Below, piece by piece: positions 20,330 through 29,301 of a stretch of DNA of 64,000 nucleotides (positions within the stretch are counted from its first letter, which is position 1; every line of letters starts with the position of its first letter). This DNA is from Pirellulales bacterium (lineage in GTDB: Bacteria; Planctomycetota; Planctomycetia; Pirellulales; PALSA-1355). Position numbers and translations under genes: made by a program. The stretch is from the NCBI GenBank assembly GCA_022844125.1, contig JALHMI010000004.1, forward strand, positions 290,777-354,776, written 5' to 3'. A model generated the notes under the pieces. That model was not told the DNA's origin. It worked only from the letters and a program-made list of their open reading frames with translations, and ran no database searches.

Positions 20330-20431
20330 CCTACTCCTCGCACGTGTAAGCCTCGGCGGGCAAAACTATGCGAATCGTAGTAGCGGCAACGATGGGAGAA
20401 CCACGGACAAAATTTGGCGTAGTTATGTCAG

Positions 20432-21319
20432 CTACGCCGAAAACAGAGTCCGGTGGAGGCGGCAGCCTTTCCCTGGAACACTTTCGATCAGTTCGCGAAC
20501 TGTGTCTGGCAAGGACGCGCGGACCCGGTCGGCACGCATTTCCATCGAACTTCCAGAGACCCAATCTCCCTTCGCTTTAACGAGGGCTTGTACCAGTAAC
20601 GCACCATTCGGCGTAACCTGATGCGTTACCCCTCGGATCGTGACTTGTGGGGGATGGAGACATACGGCAATACATGGCGCCTCAAGGGGTATTTCGTCAT
20701 CATCCGAAGTTTGCGACGTAAGTGTGCTGATCATGCCGTCAAGCATCCGGCATGAATCTGCGAACACGTCTTTCAAATGCGACGTCTCGGCCTCGAAGCG
20801 TATTGTTGCGGGGTCTAATTGCTGCTCGACGCGGATCGCCTCTCGATCGAAAGGGATTGGCGTACTCTCAAACTCGAATTTCAGCGTCGAAAACTTCCCA
20901 AATCGACGGTGTAAAAGGCCGAGCCAAGCCTTCTCGCTCACGACAGGCCAGTGGGCTTGTGCGAGCGACTGATACTGACCATGGAGGTGCAAAGTCGCTA
21001 CCGCCGAGTACGCTAGTTCACCGAAACGGGAGACGGCCAACAGAAGATCCCAGCCCGCTTCCCAGTTTCGCGACAAGTTCACAATCGCGGGGCGAAGAAA
21101 CTGAAAGTCAACTGCGGGATCGCCGAGGCCCGATTGGTAACCTTCTTCCCTGGCTGTCGCGAAGCAATTCACTCGCTGCCATTTGCGGATGCTCCAGCAA
21201 TGGGAATTGTCTGGAAGCTCGACCAGCTGTGACTCGAGGCTAGGAAACTCGAGTCTCGCGTCCCGGAACCGCTCCAATAGCCTTCGAAGATCGCCGAGCA
21301 CCCAGTCAATTCTGCTCAC
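20432..21319 (-). CDS. Hypothetical protein with a possible C-terminal winged-helix domain
   Basis: A 295-residue protein starting with GTG. The N-terminal two thirds are mostly helical with no recognised motif. The C-terminal 70 residues (VTIRGVTHQVTPNGALLVQAL, then a short helix and ESVPGKGCRL) resemble the wing-helix pattern of a small DNA-binding domain. It lies 102 bp upstream of the DUF1580 gene and 33 bp downstream of the integrase on the same strand, so the three probably form the island's own core. Function unknown. Confidence 0.65.
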   Translation of the reverse strand: MSRIDWVLGDLRRLLERFRDARLEFPSLESQLVELPDNSHCWSIRKWQRVNCFATAREEGYQSGLGDPAVDFQFLRPAIVNLSRNWEAGWDLLLAVSRFGELAYSAVATLHLHGQYQSLAQAHWPVVSEKAWLGLLHRRFGKFSTLKFEFESTPIPFDREAIRVEQQLDPATIRFEAETSHLKDVFADSCRMLDGMISTLTSQTSDDDEIPLEAPCIAVCLHPPQVTIRGVTHQVTPNGALLVQALVKAKGDWVSGSSMEMRADRVRASLPDTVRELIESVPGKGCRLHRTLFSA

Positions 21320-21352
21320 TGTGAAAACCTTTCCGCGAAAACGACAGAGGTT

Positions 21353-22565
21353 TTAACCAATCTTCTTCATAACCTGCACCGCGAGCGCATAGTCGCGTTC
21401 TGCATAGATCTGTGAGACGTCTGCGCTCGCATGACCGAGGGCGACCTGCGCCGCCTCCAATCCAAACTGTTGTCGGATCATCGTTGCTGCGGAGTGACGT
21501 AACCGATTGGGGTGCCATTGGTGGGCGCGACGCCACTCCTTTCGTTCCTCGACCGACAGATCGTCAGGCGCAGGAAAGGCGAGTGCACAGGCCCCTATGG
21601 ACGGCACGTCGATAGCTGTCAGCAGTATAAAGATTGCCCGGAGCACGACGGCGTTTTCCGCTCGCGCGGCGGTACCCATGGCGGGGGGGCAGTGAATTTT
21701 GTCGCCGTGCAAAGTTGCGTCTGATTTCACTCTCCGCCGGGACAAAGCAATAGCTGCTCTTTTCCCGGAGAAGATACGGTCGAAGAACGTCTTGCGCTCG
21801 AGGGCCGATGAAGATGAATCGCTCACGCCCGTGGTGCTCGGTCTTGTGAGACTCTGGTCGGTAACGCCAGATCTCGCCGGACGTATTGACGTCACATGGA
21901 CGAAGAATACAAACTTCGCCCGGTCGACAGCCTGTCAGTCGCTGGAATCGAACCATGTCAGCCACAACAGTCGGCATTCGGGCCAGGGTCGAATCCACAG
22001 TCGCTTCATCAACAGGACGCACTGGGGGCATTTCCCGGGCCTCTGATCGCCCCTTTCGCAAGCCAGGAACGGCGGCCAATGCCTGGTATACGGACGGCGC
22101 GATTAGTTCCTCAGCAACGCCCCATTTGAAGATCCGACGCAGGCGGTCAATGTTGTCGTTGATGTAGCGGCGACTATGGCCATCGGTGATCATCCGTCGC
22201 TGAAGGGACCGAAGTGCCAAGGGTCCAAAGTCGGCAGCGGGCTTAGGGCCATAGCCTTCTCTCAAGTAGCGGATCACCACGCGGATACCGTGGATGGCGC
22301 CGGTCAGCTGACCGTCTTTGACATAGTACCCCTCGGCGAACTTGCGGTACTGGTTTGCAAGTTGGGCGATCGTCAGACCGAAACGGGGAGAGGGCAGCGA
22401 TCGCCCGTTTGCCAGCCACTCGCCAATCAGGCGATCGTATTCAGCTTTGCTCGCCTTCGACTTCCAGGGACCGAGATAGTAGTCGACTTGATCGAGCGTC
22501 ACCACGGCCTGGTCAGAGGCCTTGTGATGGCGATACTTGGGCGCGACGTTCAGAAGTTTGGGCAT
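21353..22565 (-). pseudogene. Tyrosine integrase, frameshifted
   Basis: Two frames together encode one phage-type integrase of about 403 residues starting MPKLLNVAPKYRHH. The first frame covers the SAM-like arm and core-binding domains and the first catalytic Arg (TGCRPGEV). It then runs off after YTADSYRRAVHR into nine wrong residues and a stop at 21564. The second frame resumes at ACALAFPAPDD and carries HPNRLRHSAAT, LGHASADV and the nucleophile in QIYAERD. The shift is explained by one extra base in the GGGG run at about 21592-21595. It lies next to the tRNA-Pro 3' end, as expected for the enzyme that inserted the island. A sequencing error or programmed frameshifting cannot be excluded. 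Confidence 0.82.
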
Positions 22566-22687
22566 TGTGCGAGGCTCCGATTGAAAAGCCAAAACGGTAA
22601 ATACCGTTTTGGATCGGCTTCAACGGGCCGCGCTGCCGAACGCCGGCAGGTAGTCTAAGTGAAGACTTCAGCGAGATTTAGGGAAAA

Positions 22688-22729
22688 TCGGGGCGACATG
22701 ATTTGAACATGCGACCTCTGCGTCCCGAA
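22688..22729. repeat. Right attachment-site repeat within tRNA-Pro
   Basis: Identical over 42 bp to 2539-2580. This copy is part of the intact tRNA gene, so the tRNA keeps its function after integration, as is typical for islands inserted at a tRNA 3' end. Confidence 0.85.
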
Positions 22730-22762
22730 CGCAGCGCTCTAGCCAGGCTGAGCTACGCCCCG
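22688..22762 (-). tRNA. tRNA-Pro (anticodon CGG)
   Basis: On the minus strand the sequence folds as a full cloverleaf. The 7-bp acceptor stem is CGGGGCG/CGCCCCG, the D arm is GCTCAGCCTGGCTAGAGC, the anticodon stem is CTGCG/CGCAG around TTCGGGA (anticodon CGG), and the T arm is GCATG-TTCAAAT-CATGT. The discriminator base is A. CCA is not encoded. The 3' half (22688-22729) is duplicated at 2539-2580. Confidence 0.95.
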
Positions 22763-22888
22763 ATGTGTGAAGCTACGTATTTTAGCCGACGCGGCGCAGC
22801 GGTCAACGCCGATTCGAGCGCGGGAATTCCGGGGGTTCCCACCTGATCTCAACCGGCGCCGCTCGCGGCAGTCGATGGCGAGCGACCT

Positions 22889-23344
22889 TCACCCTACGCG
22901 GAAGCGAGTGCCACAACGACCCCGTGCTCCCGAAGCCGCGGCGCCTGGCAGCCGACAGCCGCTGGTTCTTTTCACCAGGCGTCCGGTGTGAACGTGTTTC
23001 GCTCGATCTTGAAAGTCGCTAGGGCCACAAGTGTCCCAGGCCTTAGGTAACGTTTCTTCCTCGGCGCGGTCGACATCAATCGCGCGTTGGGACCGTCTTG
23101 GTGATAATGTCCGCATTTTCGAGCACCCTGGAGTGCGTGCCCTCGAATGGCAACGGCCGGCGGGCGCGAACCATTCGTGTTTCCAGGTGAACCGATTTAA
23201 GTCGAAGACGATGTTTCCACTTTGGATGTATTTGCGCACTTCTTTGTGGCCCAGCCGTTTGCACAGCGCGCATAACGCATCCATCGTGAAGGGTGCGCCT
23301 CTGCCGACCTTGCGACCGCGGTACAAGGCAAGGAACCTGGGCAT
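22889..23344 (-). pseudogene. Degraded DUF1697 gene
   Basis: The first 50 residues (MPRFLALYRG, then MDALCALCKRLGHKEVRKYIQSGNIVFD) match the N-terminus of DUF1697 proteins, small cytoplasmic proteins of unknown function usually about 180 residues long. After that the frame loses all resemblance to the family and becomes Arg/Ser/Gly-rich, as a frameshifted GC-rich sequence would. I read it as a decayed gene; the exact lesion is not clear. Confidence 0.55.
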
Positions 23345-23621
23345 GCTCCACGGTTCTAGCGGGGGTTAGGCTGGATAGCGAGATGCCATCCTACTGAGCT
23401 AACCGTTACCTGACTGACTTGATGGCATCACTATTGTGCGAGTGGGCACATCTCGCGTGTCGACACCGCACATCGGTCGTCTGCCGATCTCGCAGCGACC
23501 AGTCGCATAATGGTGCATTTCCTCTCAGCGCAGCTAACTGCGTCATCTCGAGTCACCGCGGCATGCCGCATGCAATACGATTCAACGAGAGTTGTGCCGT
23601 CGCTACGGGAGCTATCGAACA

Positions 23622-24269
23622 ATGTTCCGCAATCGTGAAGATGCCGCTCGGCAATTGGCTGAACTGATCCGTCCGCTAGAGCTCAAGCGTCCGCTGGTGC
23701 TGGCCATTCCGCGCGGTGGCCTGGCCACAGGGGCGGTGCTGGCCGAGGAACTGGGCGGTGAACTGGACGTCGTGCTGGCCCGCAAGTTGCGTTCGCCCGA
23801 TCAGGCGGATCTGGCCTATGGAGCAATCACCGAAGACGGCGAAGTGTACATTGACGCGGAGTTTGCCGAGGCCTCGGGCGTGAATGACGCTTATTTCCAT
23901 CGAGAGAAGGAGCATCAGTTGCATGTGGCACTGACGCGGCGCGACTTGTTGCGGCGGGTGCGCGCGAAGGCCGAGATCCGCGGACGATCCGTGATCCTGG
24001 TGGACGACGGGATCACGACCGGGGCAACGTTTATCGCGGCGCTGAAGACGGTGCGAGCGCAGGAGCCCGTGCAATTGATCGGCGCGATTCCAGTGGCGCC
24101 CGAGCAGTGGGTGTGCGACCTGCGCAAGTACTGCGACCGGTTGTACGTCTTGAATCCGGCCAAGCACTTCTGGTCGGTGGGGCAGTTCTATGAAGAGTAT
24201 CCACCGATCGCAGACGATCAGGCTGTGTCCATTTTCAAACAGGCAAATCAACGAACTGCGGTTCGCTAA
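23622..24269 (+). CDS. Phosphoribosyltransferase family protein
   Basis: A 215-residue protein starting MFRNREDAARQLAE. It has the type I PRTase fold, with the PRPP-binding loop VILVDDGITTGAT at 124-136 and an early AIPRGGLATGAVLAEEL segment. Such stand-alone PRTases, with no clear base specificity, are common in stress or dormancy clusters. The next gene begins 12 bp downstream on the same strand, so the two are probably co-transcribed. The substrate cannot be told from sequence. Confidence 0.88.
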   Translation: MFRNREDAARQLAELIRPLELKRPLVLAIPRGGLATGAVLAEELGGELDVVLARKLRSPDQADLAYGAITEDGEVYIDAEFAEASGVNDAYFHREKEHQLHVALTRRDLLRRVRAKAEIRGRSVILVDDGITTGATFIAALKTVRAQEPVQLIGAIPVAPEQWVCDLRKYCDRLYVLNPAKHFWSVGQFYEEYPPIADDQAVSIFKQANQRTAVR

Positions 24270-24281
24270 GGAGACACTATC

Positions 24282-24746
24282 GTGACCAGCTGGATCCTGG
24301 TAACCGACGCCGGACGCGCGCGCTTGTTCTCCACTGAGCTGCGCGAGAATGCTTGGAATCTGGTCGAGGAATTCGAGCACACCGCAGGCCGGGAGACTTC
24401 GTGCGACATCGAAAACACCTCGCCGCCGGGGCGCATGCAGCAGGGTGACGCTCAAGGGGGACGCCGGACGGCGCTTGAACCCCGGACCTGGCCCAAGGAG
24501 GTTGAGGCCGAGCACTTTGCGCAGCGACTGGTCGAGTTTCTCGAAGCAGCGATTGCCAAGCGCGACTACGACCAGCTTGTGCTCGTCGCGCCGCCGCACT
24601 TTCTCGGCATGTTGAAGAAGAAGCTCGGCCAGCAGTCGGCAAAAAAGCTGCTGGTGAGCATCGACAAGGACTTGAGCAAATTTCCGACCGCCGAGATTCG
24701 CGAGCGACTCGTCGACGCGGTGTTTCCGCAGACGGCGGCACACTGA
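24282..24746 (+). CDS. Host-attachment family protein (PF10116-like)
   Basis: A 154-residue protein with a GTG start preceded by a good AAGGAGA Shine-Dalgarno, unusual in this window. It begins TSWILVTDAGRARLFS and ends with a KLLVSIDKDLSKFPTAEIRERL segment, matching the family annotated as 'protein required for attachment to host cells' (AtsE-like), whose fold resembles the release-factor eRF1 domain 2/baeRF group. In most bacteria it sits in stress clusters and the attachment name may mislead. It follows the PRTase by 12 bp. Confidence 0.8.
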   Translation: MTSWILVTDAGRARLFSTELRENAWNLVEEFEHTAGRETSCDIENTSPPGRMQQGDAQGGRRTALEPRTWPKEVEAEHFAQRLVEFLEAAIAKRDYDQLVLVAPPHFLGMLKKKLGQQSAKKLLVSIDKDLSKFPTAEIRERLVDAVFPQTAAH

Positions 24747-24878
24747 CAAGTCGATTCGAACGTGAGTGTATAACGTGCTGGCAGCGAGCTGGGGGCTTCG
24801 CTCCGTCGGTGGGTTCATGGTACATTCGGCGTCCAGCTCGTCTGACCAGTGCCCGTCGCGCGAGGTAATCATAGTCGC

Positions 24879-27572
24879 ATGGCCGGACCCCTCGATGGCA
24901 TTCTGAAGCCGCGCAGCGTGGCGGTGATCGGCGCCAGCCAGTCGCCCGGCAAGGTCGGGGCGGTTGTGCTTGCCAATCTGCTGGCCGCTGGTTTCGAGGG
25001 TCCGATCTACCCGATCAATCCGCGCTGCCGCGAGATTGCCGGACTAGCAGCCTATCCTCGCTTGGTTGATCTTCCAAGTCCGCCAGACCTGGCGATCGTG
25101 TGCACTCCGGCCGAAACGGTGCCGGGCCTGGTGAGCGAGTGCGGGGCGGCTGGCGTCCGTGGCATGATCATTCTCTCGGCCGGTTTTCGCGAAGTGGGCG
25201 CGACAGGGCAGGCGCTGGAAGCTGCGGTTCGAGCCGCGGCCGTCGAATATCCCTCGCTGCGGATGATTGGGCCGAACTGCCTGGGCGTCATCTCGCCGGC
25301 GGCCCGGCTGAACGCCAGTTTCGCCGCGACGTTTCCGCTTCCCGGGCGTGTTGCATTTCTCTCGCAATCAGGCGCGCTCTGCACGGCGATTCTCGATTGG
25401 GCCGCCGACCGTGCCCTGGGATTCTCGCAGTTCGTTTCGATCGGCAATTCGCTCGATGTCGGCATACCCGACCTGCTGGACTACCTGGCCGGCGACGAAT
25501 CGACGGAAGCGGTCGTCCTGTACCTGGAATCGATTCCCGATGCCCGCGCTTTCATGTCGGCGGCCAGCGCGTGCGCGCGGCGCAAGCCGATCGTTGCTTA
25601 CAAGGCAGGCCGCTTTGTTGAGTCGGCTCAGGCGGCCGCTTCGCATACCGGGGCTTTGGCCGGCATCGACAGTGTCTACGAAGCGGCACTCGAACGGGCA
25701 GGAGTAGTGCGCGTCTTCAGCATTGCCGAACTGTTCGAGTGCGCGCAGTTGTTGGCCGGCGCGCCGCGACTGTATGGCGAGCGACTGGCGATCGTCACCA
25801 ATGCCGGCGGTCCTGGCGTGATGGCCTGCGACGCGCTGCTCGCGCGAAAAGGATCGCTCGCGCGTTTGTCGGAGGCGACGATCGCCGAGCTCGACTCATT
25901 CTTGCCGCAGGCCTGGCCCCGAGCGAACCCGGTCGACGTGTTGGGTGACGCCACGCCGGAGCGATTCGCCCGCGCGGTTCAGGTCGTGGCCGCCGACCCG
26001 AACGCCGATGTGCTGCTGGCGATCTTGACGCCGCAGGCGATGACCGATCCGACGGGAACGGCTCGGGCGGTGCTCGAAGGAGCAGGCCAGACGCACAAGC
26101 CGCTGCTGGCGAGTTGGATGGGAGGGCCGCTGGTGCGCGAAGGCGCCGACCTGTTCGAAGCGGCCGGCGTTCCGACGGCAGCCACTCCGGACGACGCGAT
26201 TAACGCCCTGATGCACCTGATTCGCTACACGCGCAGCCAGCGGATGTTGTACGAGACGCCGCGTGAGATTCCGCTCAGCTTCGCGGCCGAACGCCAACAG
26301 TTGCGAGTTTCGCTGGTTCCCCTGTTTCACGGCGGGCAGCGCATCCTGAGCGAAAGCGATGCGAAGCGGTTTCTTACCGCGTATGGTATCGAAGTCAGCC
26401 AGAGCCGCTTCGCCGAGACGGCCGATGACGCGGCGCATTGTGCTTGCGCAATCGGATTTCCCGTGGTGCTGAAGATCGTTTCGCCCCAGATTACGCACAA
26501 GACCGACGTTGGTGGCGTCGCGCTCAGCTTGCAGGACGAAAGTCAGGTGCGCGCGGCGTTCGAGCGGATGATGGCGGACGTTCGCCGCGCACAGCCGGCG
26601 GCGGAGATCGAGGGGGTTTCGGTCCAACCGATGATTCCACGAACCGGCGGCTTGGAATTGATCCTGGGCGCGAAGAAAGATCCCGTGTTCGGTCCGGTGA
26701 TTTTGATCGGCCTGGGCGGCATCGCGGCCGAACTGTTTCAGGATCGTGCGCTGGGACTGCCGCCGCTTAACGAGCGACTCGTGCTGCACATGCTGGAGTC
26801 GCTCAAGGCCTGGCCGCTGGTTTCCGGTTATCGCGGTCGAAAGGCTGTCGCCGAGATCGACAAGCTGATCGAATCCGTGCTGCGTTTTTCGGCGATGATC
26901 AGCGACTTTCCGGAGATTCTGGAATTTGATGTTAATCCGCTGCTGCTGCGAGACGAGCAGATCATCGCCTTGGATGCCCGGCTCGTTGTCGATGAGCATG
27001 CATTGAACCAGAATTCGCCGCGACCGTTTGCGCACCTGGCGATTCGCCCGTATCCCGATGAACTTGTCGAGTCGACGAAGCTGGCCGACGGCACTCCGAT
27101 CACGCTGCGACCCATCAAGCCGGAAGACGAGCCGCTCTGGCACGAACTGTTGGGCAGTTGCTCGCGCGAGTCGCTTGCCGCCCGGTTCCACGGCGTGGTG
27201 AAGACCGACTATCACGAAGCGGCCATCCGATTTTGTTTCATCGACTACGACCGCGAGCTGGCGGTGGTGGCCGAAGCGGGGCAGGGGCATGATCGCAAAC
27301 TTCTGGGCGTGGCCAGGCTCGTAGCCGACAGCACCGGCCGGGCCGAGTTTGCCGTCCTGGTCGGCGACGCGTGGCAGGGTCGCGGTCTGGGACACATCTT
27401 CATGGACTATTGCCTGCGAAATGTCGATCGCACCCGCGTGCGTGAGATTTACGGCATCACCGCTCGGGACAACGAACGCATGATCCAGGTGTTCAAGCGG
27501 CACGGGTTCCAGATGGTGCCGGGTCCAGACGCCACGATGCTGAAGGCGGTCTATGCCGTGCCCGGTCGTTAG
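24879..27572 (+). CDS. ADP-forming acyl-CoA synthetase fused to GNAT acetyltransferase (PatZ/Pka type)
   Basis: An 897-residue fusion. The CoA-binding Rossmann domain lies at the N-terminus (SVAVIGASQSPGKVG). The succinyl-CoA-ligase-like domain carries the phosphohistidine motif SHTGALAG (His 256). An ATP-grasp domain follows (GFPVVLKI, HKTDVGGVAL), and the C-terminal GNAT domain (about 735-895) has the acetyl-CoA loop WQGRGLGHIFM. Proteins of this architecture acetylate lysines of acyl-CoA synthetases in response to metabolic state. The start at MAGPLDG is preferred because the CoA-binding domain begins there. It lies 132 bp after the host-attachment-type gene. Intact and full length for the family. 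Confidence 0.92.
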   Translation: MAGPLDGILKPRSVAVIGASQSPGKVGAVVLANLLAAGFEGPIYPINPRCREIAGLAAYPRLVDLPSPPDLAIVCTPAETVPGLVSECGAAGVRGMIILSAGFREVGATGQALEAAVRAAAVEYPSLRMIGPNCLGVISPAARLNASFAATFPLPGRVAFLSQSGALCTAILDWAADRALGFSQFVSIGNSLDVGIPDLLDYLAGDESTEAVVLYLESIPDARAFMSAASACARRKPIVAYKAGRFVESAQAAASHTGALAGIDSVYEAALERAGVVRVFSIAELFECAQLLAGAPRLYGERLAIVTNAGGPGVMACDALLARKGSLARLSEATIAELDSFLPQAWPRANPVDVLGDATPERFARAVQVVAADPNADVLLAILTPQAMTDPTGTARAVLEGAGQTHKPLLASWMGGPLVREGADLFEAAGVPTAATPDDAINALMHLIRYTRSQRMLYETPREIPLSFAAERQQLRVSLVPLFHGGQRILSESDAKRFLTAYGIEVSQSRFAETADDAAHCACAIGFPVVLKIVSPQITHKTDVGGVALSLQDESQVRAAFERMMADVRRAQPAAEIEGVSVQPMIPRTGGLELILGAKKDPVFGPVILIGLGGIAAELFQDRALGLPPLNERLVLHMLESLKAWPLVSGYRGRKAVAEIDKLIESVLRFSAMISDFPEILEFDVNPLLLRDEQIIALDARLVVDEHALNQNSPRPFAHLAIRPYPDELVESTKLADGTPITLRPIKPEDEPLWHELLGSCSRESLAARFHGVVKTDYHEAAIRFCFIDYDRELAVVAEAGQGHDRKLLGVARLVADSTGRAEFAVLVGDAWQGRGLGHIFMDYCLRNVDRTRVREIYGITARDNERMIQVFKRHGFQMVPGPDATMLKAVYAVPGR

Positions 27573-27586
27573 CCGAACTCGCCGGC

Positions 27587-27605
27587 AGTGACTGCTGAAG
27601 TCACT
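27587..27605 (+). terminator. Small hairpin after the synthetase/GNAT gene
   Basis: A 7-bp stem (AGTGACT/AGTCACT) with a 5-nt loop lies 15 bp past the stop. It is in the spacer between convergent genes and has no T-run, so this is a weak candidate. Confidence 0.3.
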
Positions 27606-27773
27606 TACGAAGAGCGACTCCCGCCTCGGTCAGGGCCTGACGAATCAGGCGCCCGGACCGCGGAACGCCGGTCACGACAGGCCTGTCGACAGGTCGCATA
27701 AACTCCAGAACCTATTCGCGGCGCCGATGCCGCGCCAAAGTCTACGGGCGTTGCGGCTGCCGAGAGCCAGAAG

Positions 27774-29042
27774 CTAGTCTTTGCGCCAGCGGAATGCGGA
27801 CAGCGCGTCGAGTTCGCGAATATAAAACTCCTCGCCGACGATCGCGAGATGGGCCCAGGTATCGCCCTCGGCGACCTTGCGCGAATCCAGGAGGTCGAAC
27901 TTCTCGGGCGTGGCCCGGATGAGGAGCAGCGTGCCTTGTTCATTGAGCGCCAGAATGCGATCGCCTTGCACGACGAGGCTGGCGTACTTGCCTTGGGGCG
28001 TGGATGTCCAGGTGCGCTGGCCGGTCTTCAGGTCGATGCACGTGAACCGTTCATTGCCTAGATGCAAATAGACGTAGCCGTTTACGACCACCGGGCTCGA
28101 CATGTAGCCCTGGGCCTTATTGTTCCAGGCTTCGGCGACCGTGAACGTGTCCTGCTCACGCTCGATGTTGTAGAGCCATGACTTGTTCTGGTAGCTGCTC
28201 GTGAAAATCGCGTCGCCCACGACCGCGGGCGTCAGGATGTTCATGCCTCGGAACGACGGCACGATCTGCGACCAGAGGACTTCGCCGGTCTCGGGATCGA
28301 CGCCGGCCAGCTTCTGCCGAGTTTGCACCACGAGTTGTCGCTGGCCATGCAGCTCGGCGAGCACCGGTGAGGAGAACGCCGAGCCGAACAGCCCGCCGGC
28401 GTCTTCGAGGGTTCGCCACACGATCTTGCCTGAGGTCTTGTCGAGCCGCAACGCCGAGGCACCGGCCTGCACGTACACAGCATCGCCATCGACCAGCGGC
28501 GAACTGACGAAACCGAAGTCCGGCGCGGGGCTACCCAGCTCTTTAATGAAGTCGACTCGCCACACTTCACGGCCGGAGTCGGCTTCCAAGCACACCAGCA
28601 CGTCGCGCATGCCCGCCACGTACAGAAACTCGCCGTCGTACGCCGGTGTGGCCCGGATCCAGTCGCCGTTGGCCTTCGCAAAGAAGGGGACCGAGATGGC
28701 GCCGGGCCACTCGACCCGCCAGCGCACTTTACCGGTCTGGCGATCGAGAGCCGAGACAATTTCGGTAGATTTGTCTTTGGTTTCGGTGGTGAAGACGAGC
28801 GACTCCGAGACGATTGGTCCGGAATAGCTGGGCGCGAGCTGCGCAACCCGCCACAAAGGCTGAAGCGCGTCGCCTTGCAACGTATCTGGCCAGTCTGAGC
28901 CTGGCGCACGCCCGTCGCGCGTGGGGCCGCGCCACTGATCCCAAGTTACGCCCGTGGCTGGTTGCGGCTCGGGCGCCGCGGCCTGAACAGTGGAAGCGGT
29001 GAGTAGTGCAAGGACCAGGGAGATCAGTCTGCAACCGTGCAT
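27774..29042 (-). CDS. Exported PQQ-like beta-propeller protein
   Basis: A 422-residue protein. The start at MHGCRLISLVLALL gives a clean 21-residue signal peptide ending VQA. The mature part opens with DQWRGPTRDG, a motif very common in planctomycete outrhombic propeller proteins, and continues as repeated PQQ-type blades (ALDRQTGKVRWRVEW, LEADSGREVWRVDF, DPETGEVLWSQI, DLKTGQRTWTS). Such proteins are usually periplasmic scaffolds or PQQ-dependent-dehydrogenase relatives without proven activity. No partner gene adjoins it. Confidence 0.9.
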   Translation of the reverse strand: MHGCRLISLVLALLTASTVQAAAPEPQPATGVTWDQWRGPTRDGRAPGSDWPDTLQGDALQPLWRVAQLAPSYSGPIVSESLVFTTETKDKSTEIVSALDRQTGKVRWRVEWPGAISVPFFAKANGDWIRATPAYDGEFLYVAGMRDVLVCLEADSGREVWRVDFIKELGSPAPDFGFVSSPLVDGDAVYVQAGASALRLDKTSGKIVWRTLEDAGGLFGSAFSSPVLAELHGQRQLVVQTRQKLAGVDPETGEVLWSQIVPSFRGMNILTPAVVGDAIFTSSYQNKSWLYNIEREQDTFTVAEAWNNKAQGYMSSPVVVNGYVYLHLGNERFTCIDLKTGQRTWTSTPQGKYASLVVQGDRILALNEQGTLLLIRATPEKFDLLDSRKVAEGDTWAHLAIVGEEFYIRELDALSAFRWRKD

Positions 29043-29301
29043 GGCTTGGACCTGCGACGAGAGAGAGATGAAGGGCGACCGATGCGCACATTCGAACACA
29101 GTTCACGACTGCTGAAAAGGCATCGTCCGGCGTGGTTTGGATGGTGGACCGCGGCGAATCGGTCAAACCGTGCAAGCGATGAACCCACTTCGTGATGCAA
29201 GTCGTTCACCCATCGCGAAACAGGGGTTTCCGTGCCACAGAAGCGTTCAAACCGTGGGGCAGTTGTTGTTTCGCCAACTACGGCACGCTGAGTCGACTTG
29301 A

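Larger units (their letters stand above)
2539..22729. mobile_element. Putative ~20-kb genomic island at tRNA-Pro
   Basis: The segment is bounded by 42-bp perfect direct repeats. One repeat is the 3' half of an intact tRNA-Pro gene and the other is a detached copy. A tyrosine integrase reading leftward lies right next to the tRNA 3' end, followed by a DUF1580 gene, the usual arrangement in planctomycete mobile elements. The interior holds the kinase/ECF pair, the giant surface protein with its PEP-CTERM partner, and a helicase remnant. The integrase is frameshifted, so the island may now be immobile. Alternatively, part of the interior could be older chromosomal DNA caught between two insertions. 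Confidence 0.65.

Noticed and set aside
23376-23410. Minus-strand sequence resembling a tRNA 5' half (GGTTAGCTCAGTAGG...)
   Set aside because: The D stem cannot close and no acceptor or T arm follows, so it is at best a chance likeness or a very decayed relic.
25896-27503. A 535-codon open frame on the minus strand
   Set aside because: It is antisense to the synthetase/GNAT fusion and shows no recognisable domain.
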